Source: Planotetraspora kaengkrachanensis
GTDB lineage: Bacteria > Actinomycetota > Actinomycetes > Streptosporangiales > Streptosporangiaceae
NCBI RefSeq assembly: GCF_016862895.1
Contig: NZ_BONV01000014.1
Coordinates: 178,076 to 242,075 of the forward strand
Direction of reading: 5' to 3'
DNA: 64,000 bases
Shown: in pieces, positions 36,808 to 46,142 of the stretch
Layout: each line of letters begins with the position of its first letter
How positions within the stretch are numbered: position 1 is the stretch's first letter
Made by a program: the position numbers and the translations under genes
The notes under the pieces: generated by a model
Seen by the model: only the letters and a program-made list of their open reading frames with translations
Database searches by the model: none
What the model was told of the DNA's origin: nothing

Positions 36808-37398
36808 TCAGCGGCGCGGGCGCCGCGCGTGGTAGACGAAGGCGGGCGGGAGATTGCGCCACACGGTGCGGCCCGGCACCACCTCCTCGAACGACTCCGA
36901 CAGCCTTCTGCGGAAACGAAGCGCGGGGGGAAGCGCCCGGGCGTGCACGTAGGAGAACGTGGTGAACGCCCCGCCCGGCGCGAGGGCGCGGACGACAGCT
37001 CGCAGGACCTCGGACTGTCGGCCGTAGGAGAACGCCGCCCACGGCAGCCCGCTCACGATCACGTCGGCCTCGGGCAGGCCCCGCTCGGCGAGCAGCTCGG
37101 GAAGCCGCGCGGCGGTGTCCACCACGATCTCCGCACCGGGGTGGGCGGCGGCGAGGACCCCGGCGAGCTGCGGGTTGATCTCGACGGCGAGATGCCGTCC
37201 GCGACCGCCCAGGCGGCGCTGGATCTCGCCGGTGAAAGGACCGGTGCCCGGCCCGAGCTCCACCACGACGGGGTCGCCGCGTTCCGGCACGGGGACGCAG
37301 ACCGCCGAGGACAGCCGCCGGGAACTGGGGGCGATCGCGCCGGTGACGGCGGGCGCCCGGAGGAACTGATTGAAGAAGATCGCTGACTCGTTCGCCAT
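36808..37398 (-). CDS. Class I SAM-dependent methyltransferase (PmtA/Ksg-like)
   Basis: 196 residues, Rossmann-type methyltransferase. NESAIFFNQFLRAPAVTGAIAPSSRRL is typical of phosphatidylethanolamine N-methyltransferase-like proteins; the SAM loop is VVELGPGTGPFTG (near 45), followed by AVEINPQL and SGLPWAAFSYGRQ, the last in the place of the NPPY-type motif. A phospholipid or unknown small substrate is likely. The transcript is probably leaderless, with TAGCTT 6 nt before the ATG on the minus strand. No operon partner. Confidence 0.8.
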   Translation of the reverse strand: MANESAIFFNQFLRAPAVTGAIAPSSRRLSSAVCVPVPERGDPVVVELGPGTGPFTGEIQRRLGGRGRHLAVEINPQLAGVLAAAHPGAEIVVDTAARLPELLAERGLPEADVIVSGLPWAAFSYGRQSEVLRAVVRALAPGGAFTTFSYVHARALPPALRFRRRLSESFEEVVPGRTVWRNLPPAFVYHARRPRR

Positions 37399-37595
37399 GC
37401 CCCGAAGCTAGGGCCGCGTACCCGGCCGCGGCGTCCGCCGACCGGCCCCGGCCCGCGGCCACAAGGACCCGCGGCCGCGGCCGGACGGACCCGTGCCCAC
37501 GGCCACCTGGCCGGGGCCGTGCGGCCAGAAGGAGGAGACGGTCTCGTCCCCTGGGAGGAAGCAGCCCCGGCCCTGACTGCGGATACCGTTCCGGT

Positions 37596-39257
37596 ATGCG
37601 GTGGCGCGGCGTGGTGCTGGACGTCTTCCTCGCGGTGTGCGGGGTCGTCCTCGACGTGCTCGTCAGCTGGGGCCACTGGAGTGGGCCGGCGGCGCCCTGG
37701 TGGATCAGGGCCCTGTTCGGCCTGCTCGCCGGCCTTCCGCTGGGACTGGTGCGCCGGTGGCCGGGCCTGGTCGCGATCTACTTCGCCGGCTTCCTCGTCG
37801 TCTGCGACCAGCTCGGCGCGTCCACCACGGACACGCTGCAGATCCTGCTCCCCATCGCCGTCGGCGTGGTGGCCCGGGAGCGGGGGTGGCACTGGACGGC
37901 TCCGGTGGCGGTCCTCGCCGGTGCGGCGACGGCCGTCAACCTGGCCGACCCGGGGATCGCCTTCACCCAGAACTCGTGGTTCTACTCGGTCGGCATCATC
38001 GCCTTCCCGGTGCTGGTCGGCCGATATCTGCGCAGCGAGAAGGGCCAGGGCAAGGAGGATCCGGCGCCCCTGCTCGATCTGCTGCTCGCCGGCGGCGGGG
38101 TGGCGTTCGCCGTCCTCGGCACCTGGCCGTTCTGGGACAGCGGGAAGCCGCCGGTGTGGGTGGTCGGCCTCGTGGTCGTGGTGGCGGGCTTCGCCCTCGG
38201 CGTGGTCCGCAAGCACCCCGGCGCGGTGCTGCTGCTCGAGAGCGTGATCCTGGTCGTCGCCGACCAGTACGCCCCGCGGACGGGGAGCAGCCTGCAACTG
38301 CTCGCCCTGGTCGCGCTGGGCGTGTTCGCCACCCGGGCGAGCTGGTCGTGGGTGGGCGCCGGATATCTGCTCACCTGCGCCGTCACCGCCATCGTGATCG
38401 TCGACGAGCCGGCCGACATCACGTTCGTCCGTGTGGTCACCCTCATGGCCATCGTGACCGCCCCCGTCGCGATCGGCCGGTACGTCCGGGCCCGCCAGGC
38501 CGAGGGACGCCAGGCGAGGGAACTGAGCGCGGAACGCCTGCGCGCCGACCGCCTCGCCGAACGGGAACGGATCGCCCGCGACGTCCACGACATCGTGGCG
38601 CACCACGTCGGCGCGATGGTGCTGCGGGCGAGCGCGGCCCAGTACGCCGGGGCGACCGGCCCGGCGGCCGAGGCGCTGGCCGACATCAGGGAGACCGGCC
38701 ACCGCGTCCTTGAGGACCTCCGCGGGCTGCTCACCGTCCTCCGCGACCCGGAACGCGACGAACTCGCGCGAGCCGGGCCCGGTGACGTCAGCCTCGGCCT
38801 GACGCTGGCCGACCCGGACGACATCATGCGCGACGCCGTCGCCCGGATGGCGGCCGCCGGGCTTCGGGTGGAACTGGACATCACCGCCGAGGCCGTGGCG
38901 GCGCCGCTGGTCGTCCGGGCGTCCGCGGCCAGGATCATCCAGGAGGGACTGACGAACGTGCTGAAGCACGCGGGACCCGAGGCGACGGCCGAGATCACCG
39001 TCGGGATGGAGAACGGAGCGATGACCGTGGTGGTCCGCAACGGGCCGGGGACGGCGGGGCCGGGCGAGACGCTGCCGTCCACCGGGCAGGGGATCGCGGG
39101 CATGCGGGAACGGGCCCGCGCGCTCGGCGGCAGGCTCACCGCCGGGCCCGTGGAGGACGGCGGCTGGCGCCTGGCCGCGTCGCTGCCACTGCCCGAACCC
39201 GCGGACGGGCCGGAGGCCGGTTCGGAATGCCGGTGGACCTCGCGGAGCGCGCCGTGA
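37596..39257 (+). CDS. Two-component sensor histidine kinase (NarX/DesK type)
   Basis: Membrane kinase of 553 residues. The first about 300 residues hold about ten hydrophobic helices in two blocks with no large extracellular loop. The DHp domain is HisKA_3: RERIARDVHDIVAHHVGAM, the phospho-accepting His near residue 331. The HATPase domain shows QEGLTNVLKHAG (N box) and GQGIAGMRERARALGG (G box). The last residues overlap the response regulator start. TACCGT 6 nt before the ATG suggests a leaderless transcript. The signal is unknown; the membrane fold suggests cell-envelope or membrane sensing. Confidence 0.9.
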   Translation: MRWRGVVLDVFLAVCGVVLDVLVSWGHWSGPAAPWWIRALFGLLAGLPLGLVRRWPGLVAIYFAGFLVVCDQLGASTTDTLQILLPIAVGVVARERGWHWTAPVAVLAGAATAVNLADPGIAFTQNSWFYSVGIIAFPVLVGRYLRSEKGQGKEDPAPLLDLLLAGGGVAFAVLGTWPFWDSGKPPVWVVGLVVVVAGFALGVVRKHPGAVLLLESVILVVADQYAPRTGSSLQLLALVALGVFATRASWSWVGAGYLLTCAVTAIVIVDEPADITFVRVVTLMAIVTAPVAIGRYVRARQAEGRQARELSAERLRADRLAERERIARDVHDIVAHHVGAMVLRASAAQYAGATGPAAEALADIRETGHRVLEDLRGLLTVLRDPERDELARAGPGDVSLGLTLADPDDIMRDAVARMAAAGLRVELDITAEAVAAPLVVRASAARIIQEGLTNVLKHAGPEATAEITVGMENGAMTVVVRNGPGTAGPGETLPSTGQGIAGMRERARALGGRLTAGPVEDGGWRLAASLPLPEPADGPEAGSECRWTSRSAP

Positions 39258-39943
39258 TCCGCGTCGTGGTCGCCGACGACCAGGCGCTGGTCCGGGCGGG
39301 CGTGCGGATGATGCTGGAGGCCGCGGGGGACATGGAGGTCTGTGGCGAGGCCGCCGACGGGGCCGAGGCGGTGCGCCTGGCCGACCGTCACCGGCCCGAC
39401 GTGCTGCTCATGGACCTGCGGATGCCGCGAGTGGACGGGCTCGAGGCCACCCGGCGCATCCTGGCCGCCGACCCCGCCGCCAGGATCGTGGTGCTGACCA
39501 CGTTCTCCGACGACGTGAACGTCTACTCCGCCCTGCGCGCCGGGGCGCTCGGCTTCCTGGTGAAGGACGACCCCCCGGACCGGATGGTCGAGGCCGTGCG
39601 CCGGGCCGCCCTCGGGGAGCCGCTGCTCGCCCCGTCGGTCCTGCGGCGCCTGGTCGACCGGGCCCTGGCGGCCGAACGGCAGACGGCCCGCGTCCCCGAC
39701 AGCCTCACCGAACGCGAACTGCAGGTCCTCACCCTGGTCGGCATGGGCCTGTCCAACGCCGAGATCGGCGACCGCCTCCACGTGGGGGTGACGACCGTCA
39801 AGAGCCACGTCGCGGCGATCATGGAGAAGCTCGAGTTGCGCAACCGGACGCAGGCCGCGGTCGTGGCCCACCGATTCGGCTTGGTCGACGCGGAGTTCAA
39901 CGCCTTGGAACCGCCTCGCGGCGGCCGGGAAAGCGCCATGTAG
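39254..39943 (+). CDS. NarL/LuxR-family response regulator
   Basis: DNA-binding partner of the kinase, 229 residues. Receiver domain about 1-120 with acidic pocket ADDQ, phospho-acceptor Asp in LLMDLRMP (near 54) and conserved Lys in FLVKDD (near 104); LuxR-type HTH at about 155-215 (LTERELQVLTLVGMGLSNAEIG ... TVKSHVAAIMEKLELRNR). The GTG at 39254 overlaps the kinase stop (GTGA) and has GGAG upstream; an ATG at 39227 would add nine residues. Translational coupling implies 1:1 synthesis. Its target is not visible. Confidence 0.9.
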   Translation: MIRVVVADDQALVRAGVRMMLEAAGDMEVCGEAADGAEAVRLADRHRPDVLLMDLRMPRVDGLEATRRILAADPAARIVVLTTFSDDVNVYSALRAGALGFLVKDDPPDRMVEAVRRAALGEPLLAPSVLRRLVDRALAAERQTARVPDSLTERELQVLTLVGMGLSNAEIGDRLHVGVTTVKSHVAAIMEKLELRNRTQAAVVAHRFGLVDAEFNALEPPRGGRESAM

Positions 39944-39953
39944 GGTCTGGGGC

Positions 39954-40520
39954 GTGAACGCCTCGGAAGACCGGATATTCACGGTTCCCAACCTGCTGAG
40001 CATGCTCCGTCTGCTCGGCGTCCCGGTCTTCCTCTGGCTCGTTCTGGGACCCCATGAGGACGGCTGGGCCATCCTCCTGCTCGCGCTCGCCGGGTTCTCG
40101 GACTGGCTCGACGGCAAGATCGCCCGGGCCTGGGGGCAGACCAGCAGGCTGGGCCGCCTGATCGACCCGCTGGCCGACCGGCTCTACATCCTGGCCACCC
40201 TGGTGGGGCTGGTGCTCCGCGACGCCATCCCGCTGTGGCTGGCGCTGGTCGTGCCGCTGCGCGACGTCATGTTGTTGTGGATGCCCCCGGTCCTGCGCCG
40301 CCACGGGTACGGCCCGGCCCTGCCGGTCCACTTCCTCGGAAAGGCGGCGACGGCGGCCCTGATGTACGCCTTCCCGCTGCTCTTCCTCGCCTCCCACGAC
40401 GGCTGGTACGCGGAGATCTCCACGATCTTCGGATGGGCCTTCGCCATCTGGGGAACTGGTCTGTATTGGTGGGCGGGGGTGTTGTATGTCGTACAGGTGC
40501 GCCACCTAACGAAGGGGTGA
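39954..40520 (+). CDS. CDP-alcohol phosphatidyltransferase
   Basis: Membrane enzyme of 188 residues with about six helices. The CDP-alcohol motif D-x2-D-G-x2-A-R-x8-G-x3-D-x3-D is complete in [27 protein letters not shown] (about 47-74), so it should join a CDP-diacylglycerol to an alcohol; PgsA-like or cardiolipin synthase-like roles are possible. The -10 box TAGGGT (39941-39946) overlaps the stop codon of the response regulator and lies 7 nt before the GTG, so it has its own leaderless promoter. It is followed within 2 nt by the nucleotidyltransferase gene. Confidence 0.9.
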   Translation: MNASEDRIFTVPNLLSMLRLLGVPVFLWLVLGPHEDGWAILLLALAGFSDWLDGKIARAWGQTSRLGRLIDPLADRLYILATLVGLVLRDAIPLWLALVVPLRDVMLLWMPPVLRRHGYGPALPVHFLGKAATAALMYAFPLLFLASHDGWYAEISTIFGWAFAIWGTGLYWWAGVLYVVQVRHLTKG

Positions 40521-40522
40521 CC

Positions 40523-43027
40523 GTGAAGGCCGTCGTCATGGCGGGCGGGGAGGGGACACGGCTGCGGCCGATGACCGCCAACCAGCCCAAGCCCCTGCTG
40601 CCGATCATCAACCGGCCGATCATGGAGCACGTGCTCCGGCTGCTGAAGCGCCACGGGTACACCGAGACCGTCGTCACGGTCCAGTTCCTTGCCGCCCTGA
40701 TCCGCAACTACTTCGGCGACGGCGACGAGCTCGGCATGAGCCTCCACTACGCCACCGAGGAGGTTCCGCTCGGCACGGCCGGCAGCGTCAAGAACGCGGC
40801 GGACAAGCTCCGCGAGGACCGCTTCCTCGTCATCTCCGGCGACGCGCTGACCGACATCGACCTGACGGACATGCTCCGCTTCCACCGGGAGAACCGGGCA
40901 CTGGTCACCATCGGCCTCAAACGCGTCCCGAACCCGCTCGAGTTCGGGATCATCATCGTCGACGAGAACGGGCGGATCCAGCGGTTCCTGGAGAAGCCCA
41001 CCTGGGGGCAGGTGTTCTCCGACACCGTCAACACCGGCATCTACATCATGGAGCCGTCCGTCCTCGACGGAATCGAGCCGGGACAGTCCGTCGACTGGTC
41101 GTCCGACGTCTTCCCCCGGCTGCTCGACGGCGGCGAACGGCTCTTCGGGTACGTCGCGGACGGCTACTGGGAGGACGTCGGCACCCACGAGAGCTACCTG
41201 AAGGCCCAGGCCGACGTCCTCGAGGGCAAGGTCAAGGTCGACTTCGACGCGTTCGAGCTCGCGCCGGGCGTCTGGGCGGCAGAAGGCGCCTCCGTCGACC
41301 CGGACGCCGTGCTGAAGGGGCCGCTCTACATCGGCGACTACGCCAAGGTCGAGGCCGGGGCCGAGCTGCGCGAGTACACCGTGCTGGGCAGCAACGCGGT
41401 CGTCAAGGAAGGCGCCTTCCTGCACCGGGCGGTGGTCAGCGACAACGTCTACGTCGGCCCCGCGGCCCATCTGCGCGGATGCGTGATCGGCAAGAACACC
41501 GACGTCATGACCGGCGCCAGGATCGAGGAGAACGCCGTCGTCGGCGACGAATGCGTCATCGAGGCCGAGGCCTACGTCTCCTCCGGCGTGAAGATCTATC
41601 CGTTCAAGACCATCGAGGCCGGCGCGGTCGTCAACACCAGCGTCATCTGGGAGTCGCGCGGCCAGCGCAGCCTGTTCGGGCCGCGCGGCGTCTCCGGCCT
41701 CGTCAACGTGGAGATCACCCCCGAGCTGTGCGTACGGCTGGCCAGCGCGTACGCCACGACGCTGCGGAAGGGCGACACGGTCGTCACCTCCCGCGACGCC
41801 TCCCGGGCCGCCAGGGCGCTCAAGCGTGCCGTCATCAGCGCACTGAACTCCAGCGCCATCAACGTCGTCGACCTGGAGGCCGCCGCGCTCCCCGTGACCC
41901 GGTTCAACACCTCCAGGGAGAACGTGCGGGGAGGCATCGCCCTCCGGACCACCGCAGGCGACCCTCAGAGCGTCGACATCGTGTTCATGGACGAGTCCGG
42001 GGCCGATCTGTCCCAGGCGGCCCAGCGGAAGCTGGAGCGGGTGTTCTCGCGGCAGGAGTACCGCCGGGCCTTCCCCGGCGAGATCGCCGAGCTGACCTTC
42101 CCCGCGAGGGCCGTGGACACCTACGCGCGGGAACTCCTGAGCTGCATCGACATGAGCGGCGTGAAGGACGCCGAGATGAAGGTCGTGGTCGACTGCGCCG
42201 GAGGCACGTCGTCACTCGTGCTGCCCAGCCTCCTCGGCCGCGCCGGCGTCGACGTGCTGACCGTCAACAACCGCCTCGACGACGTCTCGCCCACGGAGAG
42301 CCTCGCCGAGCGCCGCCGCGACCTCCAGCGGCTCGCCGAGCTCGTGGCCTCCTCCCGGGCCGCCTTCGGCGTGCGGTTCGACCCGGTGGGCGAACGGGTG
42401 TCCCTCGTCGACGAGATGGGCCAGCTCATCAGCGAGGAGCGGGCCCTCCTCGTGGTGCTCGACCTGGTCGCGGCCGAGAGCAGGGGAGGCAGGGTCGCGC
42501 TCCCGGTCACGACGACCCGCGTCGCCGAGATGGTGTGCCGGTTCCACGGAGTCCAGGTCGAGTGGACGGCCACGAGCGTGGACACGCTCGCGACGGCCGC
42601 GCGGCATCCCGACATGATCTTCGCCTGCGACGGGCGCGGCGGCTTCATCGTGCCCGAGTTCGCCCCCACGGTGGACGGCCTCGCGGTGTTCCTCCGGCTG
42701 CTCGGCCTGGTCGCGCGGACCCGGCTGTCCCTCAGCCAGATCGACGCCCGCATCCCGGAGGCGAAACTGCTCAAACGGACCGTGCCCACCCCATGGGCGC
42801 ACAAGGGGGCGGTGATGCGGTCGGTCGTCGAGGCGGCCGAGGGCCACCGGATCGACACCACCGACGGGGTCCGGGTCGTCGAGGACGACGGCACCTGGGC
42901 ACTCGTCCTGCCCGACCCGTCCGACGCCGTCACCCACCTGTGGGCCGAGGGCCATGACGTCGACAGCGCCCAGACCATCCTCGAAAGGTGGGCCCGAGTC
43001 GTCGAACAGGCCGCCGGATCCCAATGA
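40523..43027 (+). CDS. Mannose-1-P guanylyltransferase fused to degenerate PMM
   Basis: 834-residue fusion. Residues 1-235 are a sugar-phosphate nucleotidyltransferase ([20 protein letters not shown] at 5-24; LEKP near 155), expected to make GDP-mannose. Residues about 245-365 are left-handed beta-helix hexapeptide repeats. Residues about 375-834 resemble phosphomannomutase, but the phosphoserine loop (T-A-S-H-N-P in active enzymes) reads RTTAGDP and the metal-binding loop (D-G-D-x-D-R) reads FDPVGER, so that part is probably inactive. The GTG start has GAAGGGG 5 nt upstream and lies 2 nt after the previous stop: one operon with the CDP-alcohol enzyme, suggesting phosphoinositol-mannoside or glycolipid synthesis. 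Confidence 0.88.
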   Translation: MKAVVMAGGEGTRLRPMTANQPKPLLPIINRPIMEHVLRLLKRHGYTETVVTVQFLAALIRNYFGDGDELGMSLHYATEEVPLGTAGSVKNAADKLREDRFLVISGDALTDIDLTDMLRFHRENRALVTIGLKRVPNPLEFGIIIVDENGRIQRFLEKPTWGQVFSDTVNTGIYIMEPSVLDGIEPGQSVDWSSDVFPRLLDGGERLFGYVADGYWEDVGTHESYLKAQADVLEGKVKVDFDAFELAPGVWAAEGASVDPDAVLKGPLYIGDYAKVEAGAELREYTVLGSNAVVKEGAFLHRAVVSDNVYVGPAAHLRGCVIGKNTDVMTGARIEENAVVGDECVIEAEAYVSSGVKIYPFKTIEAGAVVNTSVIWESRGQRSLFGPRGVSGLVNVEITPELCVRLASAYATTLRKGDTVVTSRDASRAARALKRAVISALNSSAINVVDLEAAALPVTRFNTSRENVRGGIALRTTAGDPQSVDIVFMDESGADLSQAAQRKLERVFSRQEYRRAFPGEIAELTFPARAVDTYARELLSCIDMSGVKDAEMKVVVDCAGGTSSLVLPSLLGRAGVDVLTVNNRLDDVSPTESLAERRRDLQRLAELVASSRAAFGVRFDPVGERVSLVDEMGQLISEERALLVVLDLVAAESRGGRVALPVTTTRVAEMVCRFHGVQVEWTATSVDTLATAARHPDMIFACDGRGGFIVPEFAPTVDGLAVFLRLLGLVARTRLSLSQIDARIPEAKLLKRTVPTPWAHKGAVMRSVVEAAEGHRIDTTDGVRVVEDDGTWALVLPDPSDAVTHLWAEGHDVDSAQTILERWARVVEQAAGSQ

Positions 43028-43047
43028 GATTGATCACAGTGTTCATG

Positions 43048-43388
43048 GCGCTCGCTCCGCTCGCGCGTGCGCTGTGTTCCCTTGCCGCGCCTCCGGCGCG
43101 GCGGGTTCGGGGCGCCCCTGAGGCGGAGCCTTCCCTCGTCGTTCGGGGTCGCTCGTTCCTCGCTCCCCGCTCACTCCTCAGTCCAGGCACCGCCGCGCCC
43201 CTCACATGCCCCTGACGGCCGAGAACGGCCAGGTAAGCGCCATTGCCTTTGCAGATGGGCGGCGTGGAACGCGAGGGGCGCGGCCGGGATCTGGACTGAG
43301 GAACGCCCGCAGCGAGGAACGAGCGAGGACGTGACGAGGGAAGACCCGGCCTCTCGGCGCCCCGAGCCCGCGCGAGCGGAGCGAGCGC
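43048..43388. repeat. Extended intergenic inverted-repeat element
   Basis: The 548-bp gap 43028-43575 holds no supported gene. Inside it GCGCTCGCTCCGCTCGCGCG (43048-43067) matches perfectly the complement of 43369-43388. Nested inside are CTCAGTCCAG (43177-43186) with CTGGACTGAG (43291-43300), and CCGCGCCCCTC (43193-43203) with GAGGGGCGCGG (43273-43283). The whole is an imperfect palindrome about 340 bp long around a core near 43215-43260. Translations of the core look like peptides often mis-annotated in actinomycetes, which hints at a dispersed repeat family (memory, unchecked). A non-autonomous mobile element or a structured RNA is possible. Confidence 0.7.
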
Positions 43389-43499
43389 AATCAAACACAG
43401 CCCGCCGTGCCGGAGGCACGGCCATAGGCACGTGTGGCGGGATGGACCATGGACGGCTGGGGGCTGTAGCGTTGGGCAGTCCACGCCCAGCGACGCTTC

Positions 43500-43528
43500 T
43501 TGACCTTTGTCCCTGATCAGCGTAAGTT
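43500..43528 (+). promoter_or_regulatory. Promoter of the FHA gene
   Basis: TTGACC (43500-43505), 17-nt spacer, TAAGTT (43523-43528). The predicted start of transcription is near 43535, giving a leader of about 40 nt before the ATG at 43576. The same -10 hexamer TAAGTT is used by the chitinase promoter. Confidence 0.65.
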
Positions 43529-43575
43529 GCGGCATTCGCAGTCTGAGCAAGTCGTGAGAGAGGCCGAGCCGATCG

Positions 43576-44079
43576 ATGCCCAGCGTCTACTGCACGCAGT
43601 GCGGTCATGCCAACCCCGAGGATGCCCGTTTCTGTTCACGATGCGGTTCGCCGCTGAGCGCTCCGGCGCCCGTCGCACCCGACACCACCTCGACGATCTC
43701 GCTTGACGCGATCGAGGCGGAGCTCGGGCAGACGCTGCTGCCGGACCGGGCGGCTCTCGAGCAGCTGCCACCGGGGACCGCGCTGCTGGTCGTGATGCGC
43801 GGGCCGAACGCCGGCAGTCGTTTTCTGCTCGACAGTGACCTCACTACGGCGGGTCGCCACCCGGAAAGCGACATCTTCCTGGACGATGTGACCGTGTCCA
43901 GGAGGCACGTGGAGTTCTATCGGCGTGGCGGGCAGTTCACCGTACGTGATGTCGGGAGCCTGAACGGCACCTATGTCAACCGTGAGCGGATCGAGGAGTT
44001 CCCGCTCGCCGGAGGCGACGAGGTGCAGATCGGGAAGTTCCGGCTGGTGTTCCTCACACGTGGCCCTGGAGGACCGTGA
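43576..44079 (+). CDS. FHA-domain protein with N-terminal zinc ribbon (GarA-like)
   Basis: 167 residues. An N-terminal zinc ribbon (CTQCGHANPEDARFCSRCG) is followed by a Thr-rich linker (PDTTSTISLD), which may be the kinase phosphorylation site, and a C-terminal FHA domain (about 88-155: TTAGRHPESDIFLDDVTVSRRHVEF, VRDVGSLNGTYVN). In mycobacteria the equivalent gene, garA, uses such a site and its FHA domain to switch glutamate and TCA metabolism; the order FHA - MerR - DUF151 - MerR - gcv is shared. The added ribbon is not in GarA. The ATG follows the -35/-10 pair at 43500-43528. Ribosome binding is weak. Confidence 0.87.
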   Translation: MPSVYCTQCGHANPEDARFCSRCGSPLSAPAPVAPDTTSTISLDAIEAELGQTLLPDRAALEQLPPGTALLVVMRGPNAGSRFLLDSDLTTAGRHPESDIFLDDVTVSRRHVEFYRRGGQFTVRDVGSLNGTYVNRERIEEFPLAGGDEVQIGKFRLVFLTRGPGGP

Positions 44080-44098
44080 TCGGTGAGGAGGTGGAGTC

Positions 44099-44755
44099 AT
44101 GAGCGCGCAGGCCGTCAGGGCGTTCATGAGCATCGGGGAGGTGCTCGCCCAGTTGCAGGGCGAATTCCCCGACGTCACGATCTCCAAGATCCGGTTCTTG
44201 GAAGGCGAGGGGCTCATCGAGCCCCAGCGGAGCCCCTCGGGCTACCGCAAGTTCACGCACAACGACGTGGAGCGCCTTCGTTACATCCTGACCGCGCAGC
44301 GTGATCATTATCTCCCGCTGCGCGTGATCAAGGATCACCTGGACGAGCAGGCGACCCGCCCCCGCGACGTGTCCTCCCAGGTGCCGGCCGTACGGTTGAG
44401 CAGGGAGGAACTGCTCGAGGCCGCCGGCATCGACGAGGACACGCTCGCCGAGATGGAGAGCTTCGGGCTGGTCGTGCCGGTCGCGCGCCGCTACGACGCG
44501 GAGGCCCTGGACGTGGCGCGGAACGTCGCCGAGCTGGCGCGTTTCGGCCTGCATCCCCGGCATCTGCGGGCCGTGAAGGCGGCCGTGGAGCGGGAGGCCG
44601 GCCTCGTGGAGCAGGCCGTGGCGCCGTTGCTGCGGCGCCGGGCACCGGGGGCGCTCGACCAGGCGGGCGAGACGGGCCGGGAGATCTCCGGACTTCTCCA
44701 GAAATTGCACAGTGCATTACTTCGTGGCAGTGTTCGCGGCGTTCTGGGACGGTGA
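44099..44755 (+). CDS. ftsR: MerR-family regulator, FtsR type
   Basis: 218 residues. An N-terminal MerR HTH (SIGEVLAQLQGEFPDVTISKIRFLEGEGLIEPQRSPSGYRKFTHNDVERL) is followed by helical effector-like parts with no metal-binding Cys. This is the orthologue, by order, of Rv1828 and of FtsR of Corynebacterium, which activates ftsZ; the name is given on synteny and resemblance. The ATG follows GGAGGTGGAG at good distance and lies 19 nt after the FHA stop, so it is in one operon with it. A Met at residue 10 is an alternative start. Confidence 0.82.
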   Translation: MSAQAVRAFMSIGEVLAQLQGEFPDVTISKIRFLEGEGLIEPQRSPSGYRKFTHNDVERLRYILTAQRDHYLPLRVIKDHLDEQATRPRDVSSQVPAVRLSREELLEAAGIDEDTLAEMESFGLVVPVARRYDAEALDVARNVAELARFGLHPRHLRAVKAAVEREAGLVEQAVAPLLRRRAPGALDQAGETGREISGLLQKLHSALLRGSVRGVLGR

Positions 44756-44831
44756 CCGGCTCATTCGCTCCGTCGCGGTGTTACGTTGAATGCCTGGTGA
44801 TATACCGCGACGCTTTGAGACGGAGTCGCCC

Positions 44832-45302
44832 GTGTTGCAGATGGAGGTCGTGGGGGTACGCGTCGAGATGCCCTCCAACCAGCCGATCGTCCTCCTCAAG
44901 GAGGCGAGCGGTGATCGGTACCTGCCGATCTGGATTGGCATGACCGAGGCGACCGCCATCGCGCTGGCGCAGGCGGAGGAACCGCCGCCCCGGCCGCTGA
45001 CTCACGACCTGTTCAGAGACGTGCTGGACGCGCTGGGGGTGCGTCTGCGCACCGTCAACATCGTCGCTCTCCGTGACGGGATCTTCTTCGCCGACCTGGT
45101 GTTCTCCAACGGCGTGGAGGTGAGCGCCCGGCCGTCGGACTCGATCGCGCTGGCCCTGCGCACGGGCGCGACGATCTACGCGAGCGAGGACGTGGTCCAG
45201 GAGGCGGGCGTCAGCATGCCGGACGACCAAGAGGACGAGGTGGAGAAGTTCCGCCAGTTCCTGGACAACATCACCCCGGAAGACTTCGGCCGTGCGGGTT
45301 GA
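44832..45302 (+). CDS. DUF151 bifunctional nuclease-family protein
   Basis: 156 residues of the BFN/DUF151 family: MEVVGVRVEMPSNQPIVLLKEASGDRYLPIWIGMTEATAIA at the start and DSIALALRTGATIYASEDVVQEAG near the end, both diagnostic. Plant members have DNase and RNase activity; bacterial function is unproven. The GTG at 44832 follows GGAG at 6 nt; a longer ATG start (44790) has no ribosome binding site. It comes 76 nt after the ftsR gene in the conserved block. Confidence 0.88.
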   Translation: MLQMEVVGVRVEMPSNQPIVLLKEASGDRYLPIWIGMTEATAIALAQAEEPPPRPLTHDLFRDVLDALGVRLRTVNIVALRDGIFFADLVFSNGVEVSARPSDSIALALRTGATIYASEDVVQEAGVSMPDDQEDEVEKFRQFLDNITPEDFGRAG

Positions 45303-45342
45303 TTTCGGGATATTGCGCTTCACGACGCGCCGGACGGGGTCG

Positions 45343-45371
45343 TTGACTGAGGATGGCCCCGGTCCTACGGT
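45343..45371 (+). promoter_or_regulatory. Promoter of the second MerR gene
   Basis: TTGACT (45343-45348), 17-nt spacer, TACGGT (45366-45371): the best sigma-70-type match in the window. The expected start of transcription is near 45378, leaving about 68 nt of leader before the GTG at 45446. Confidence 0.7.
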
Positions 45372-45445
45372 GCAAGGGAAACCACGGTTGTAATTCACGA
45401 ACCCCCAGATCAGACCGTGGGATGAGAGAAAGCCGGAGGTCCGCA

Positions 45446-46063
45446 GTGGCGGTCAGCAGCGGCGAGGGTAAGTCGGCCGGGCAACATGATCCGGTTCGGC
45501 AGGCGGCACGCGAGCGTGCCGGTGAGCAGGGTCTGCTGTTCGACGAGCAGCCGGCGGCTCTGCCCGAGGACGTCGGTTACCGCGGTCCCACGGCCTGCGC
45601 GGCGGCCGGCATCACCTACCGTCAGTTGGACTACTGGGCACGCACCGAACTGGTGCTGCCCACGATAAGAGCCGCCCAGGGCTCGGGATCCCAGCGCCTG
45701 TACAGCTTCCGGGACATCCTCGTCCTGAAGGTGGTCAAGCGGCTCCTCGACACCGGCGTCTCCCTCCAGCAGATCCGCACCGCCGTGCAGCACCTGCGTG
45801 ACCGCGGGGTGCGCGACCTGGCCCAGATCACGCTCATGAGCGACGGTGTCAGCGTCTACGAGTGCACGTCGGCCGACGAGGTGATCGACCTGCTCCAGGG
45901 CGGTCAGGGCGTCTTCGGCATCGCGCTGGGCCGGGTCTGGCGCGAGGTGGAGGGATCGCTCGCCGAACTGCCGGGTGAGCGCGCGGAAAGCGCCTCCGAT
46001 GCGGAGGGCGATCATCCGGCGGATGAACTGGCCCGCCGCAGGAAGGCCCGCAAGACCGGCTGA
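45446..46063 (+). CDS. MerR-family regulator (Rv1830/HspR-like position)
   Basis: 205 residues: a disordered N-terminus of about 45 residues, then a MerR HTH (YRGPTACAAAGITYRQLDYWARTELVLPTIRAAQGSGSQRLYSFRDILVLKVVKRLLDTG), a dimer helix (SLQQIRTAVQHLRDRG) and a small C-terminal domain (LMSDGVSVYECTSADEVIDLLQGGQGVFGIAL). This is the Rv1830-type MerR that lies before gcvP in mycobacteria; its regulon is unknown to me. The GTG start follows GGAGG. It probably does not control gcvP, which has its own riboswitch. Confidence 0.83.
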   Translation: MAVSSGEGKSAGQHDPVRQAARERAGEQGLLFDEQPAALPEDVGYRGPTACAAAGITYRQLDYWARTELVLPTIRAAQGSGSQRLYSFRDILVLKVVKRLLDTGVSLQQIRTAVQHLRDRGVRDLAQITLMSDGVSVYECTSADEVIDLLQGGQGVFGIALGRVWREVEGSLAELPGERAESASDAEGDHPADELARRRKARKTG

Positions 46064-46142
46064 CACCCGGTCCGCCGGTCCGGGCCACAGGGGCGTCACC
46101 GCCCATCCCGGCACCCGGTAGAGTTGGTCTGGCCGATGACCT

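Noticed and set aside
43028..43575. Small open frames inside the palindromic element
   Set aside because: They occur in several overlapping frames on both strands, are low-complexity, and arise from the repeat sequence; no ribosome binding site.
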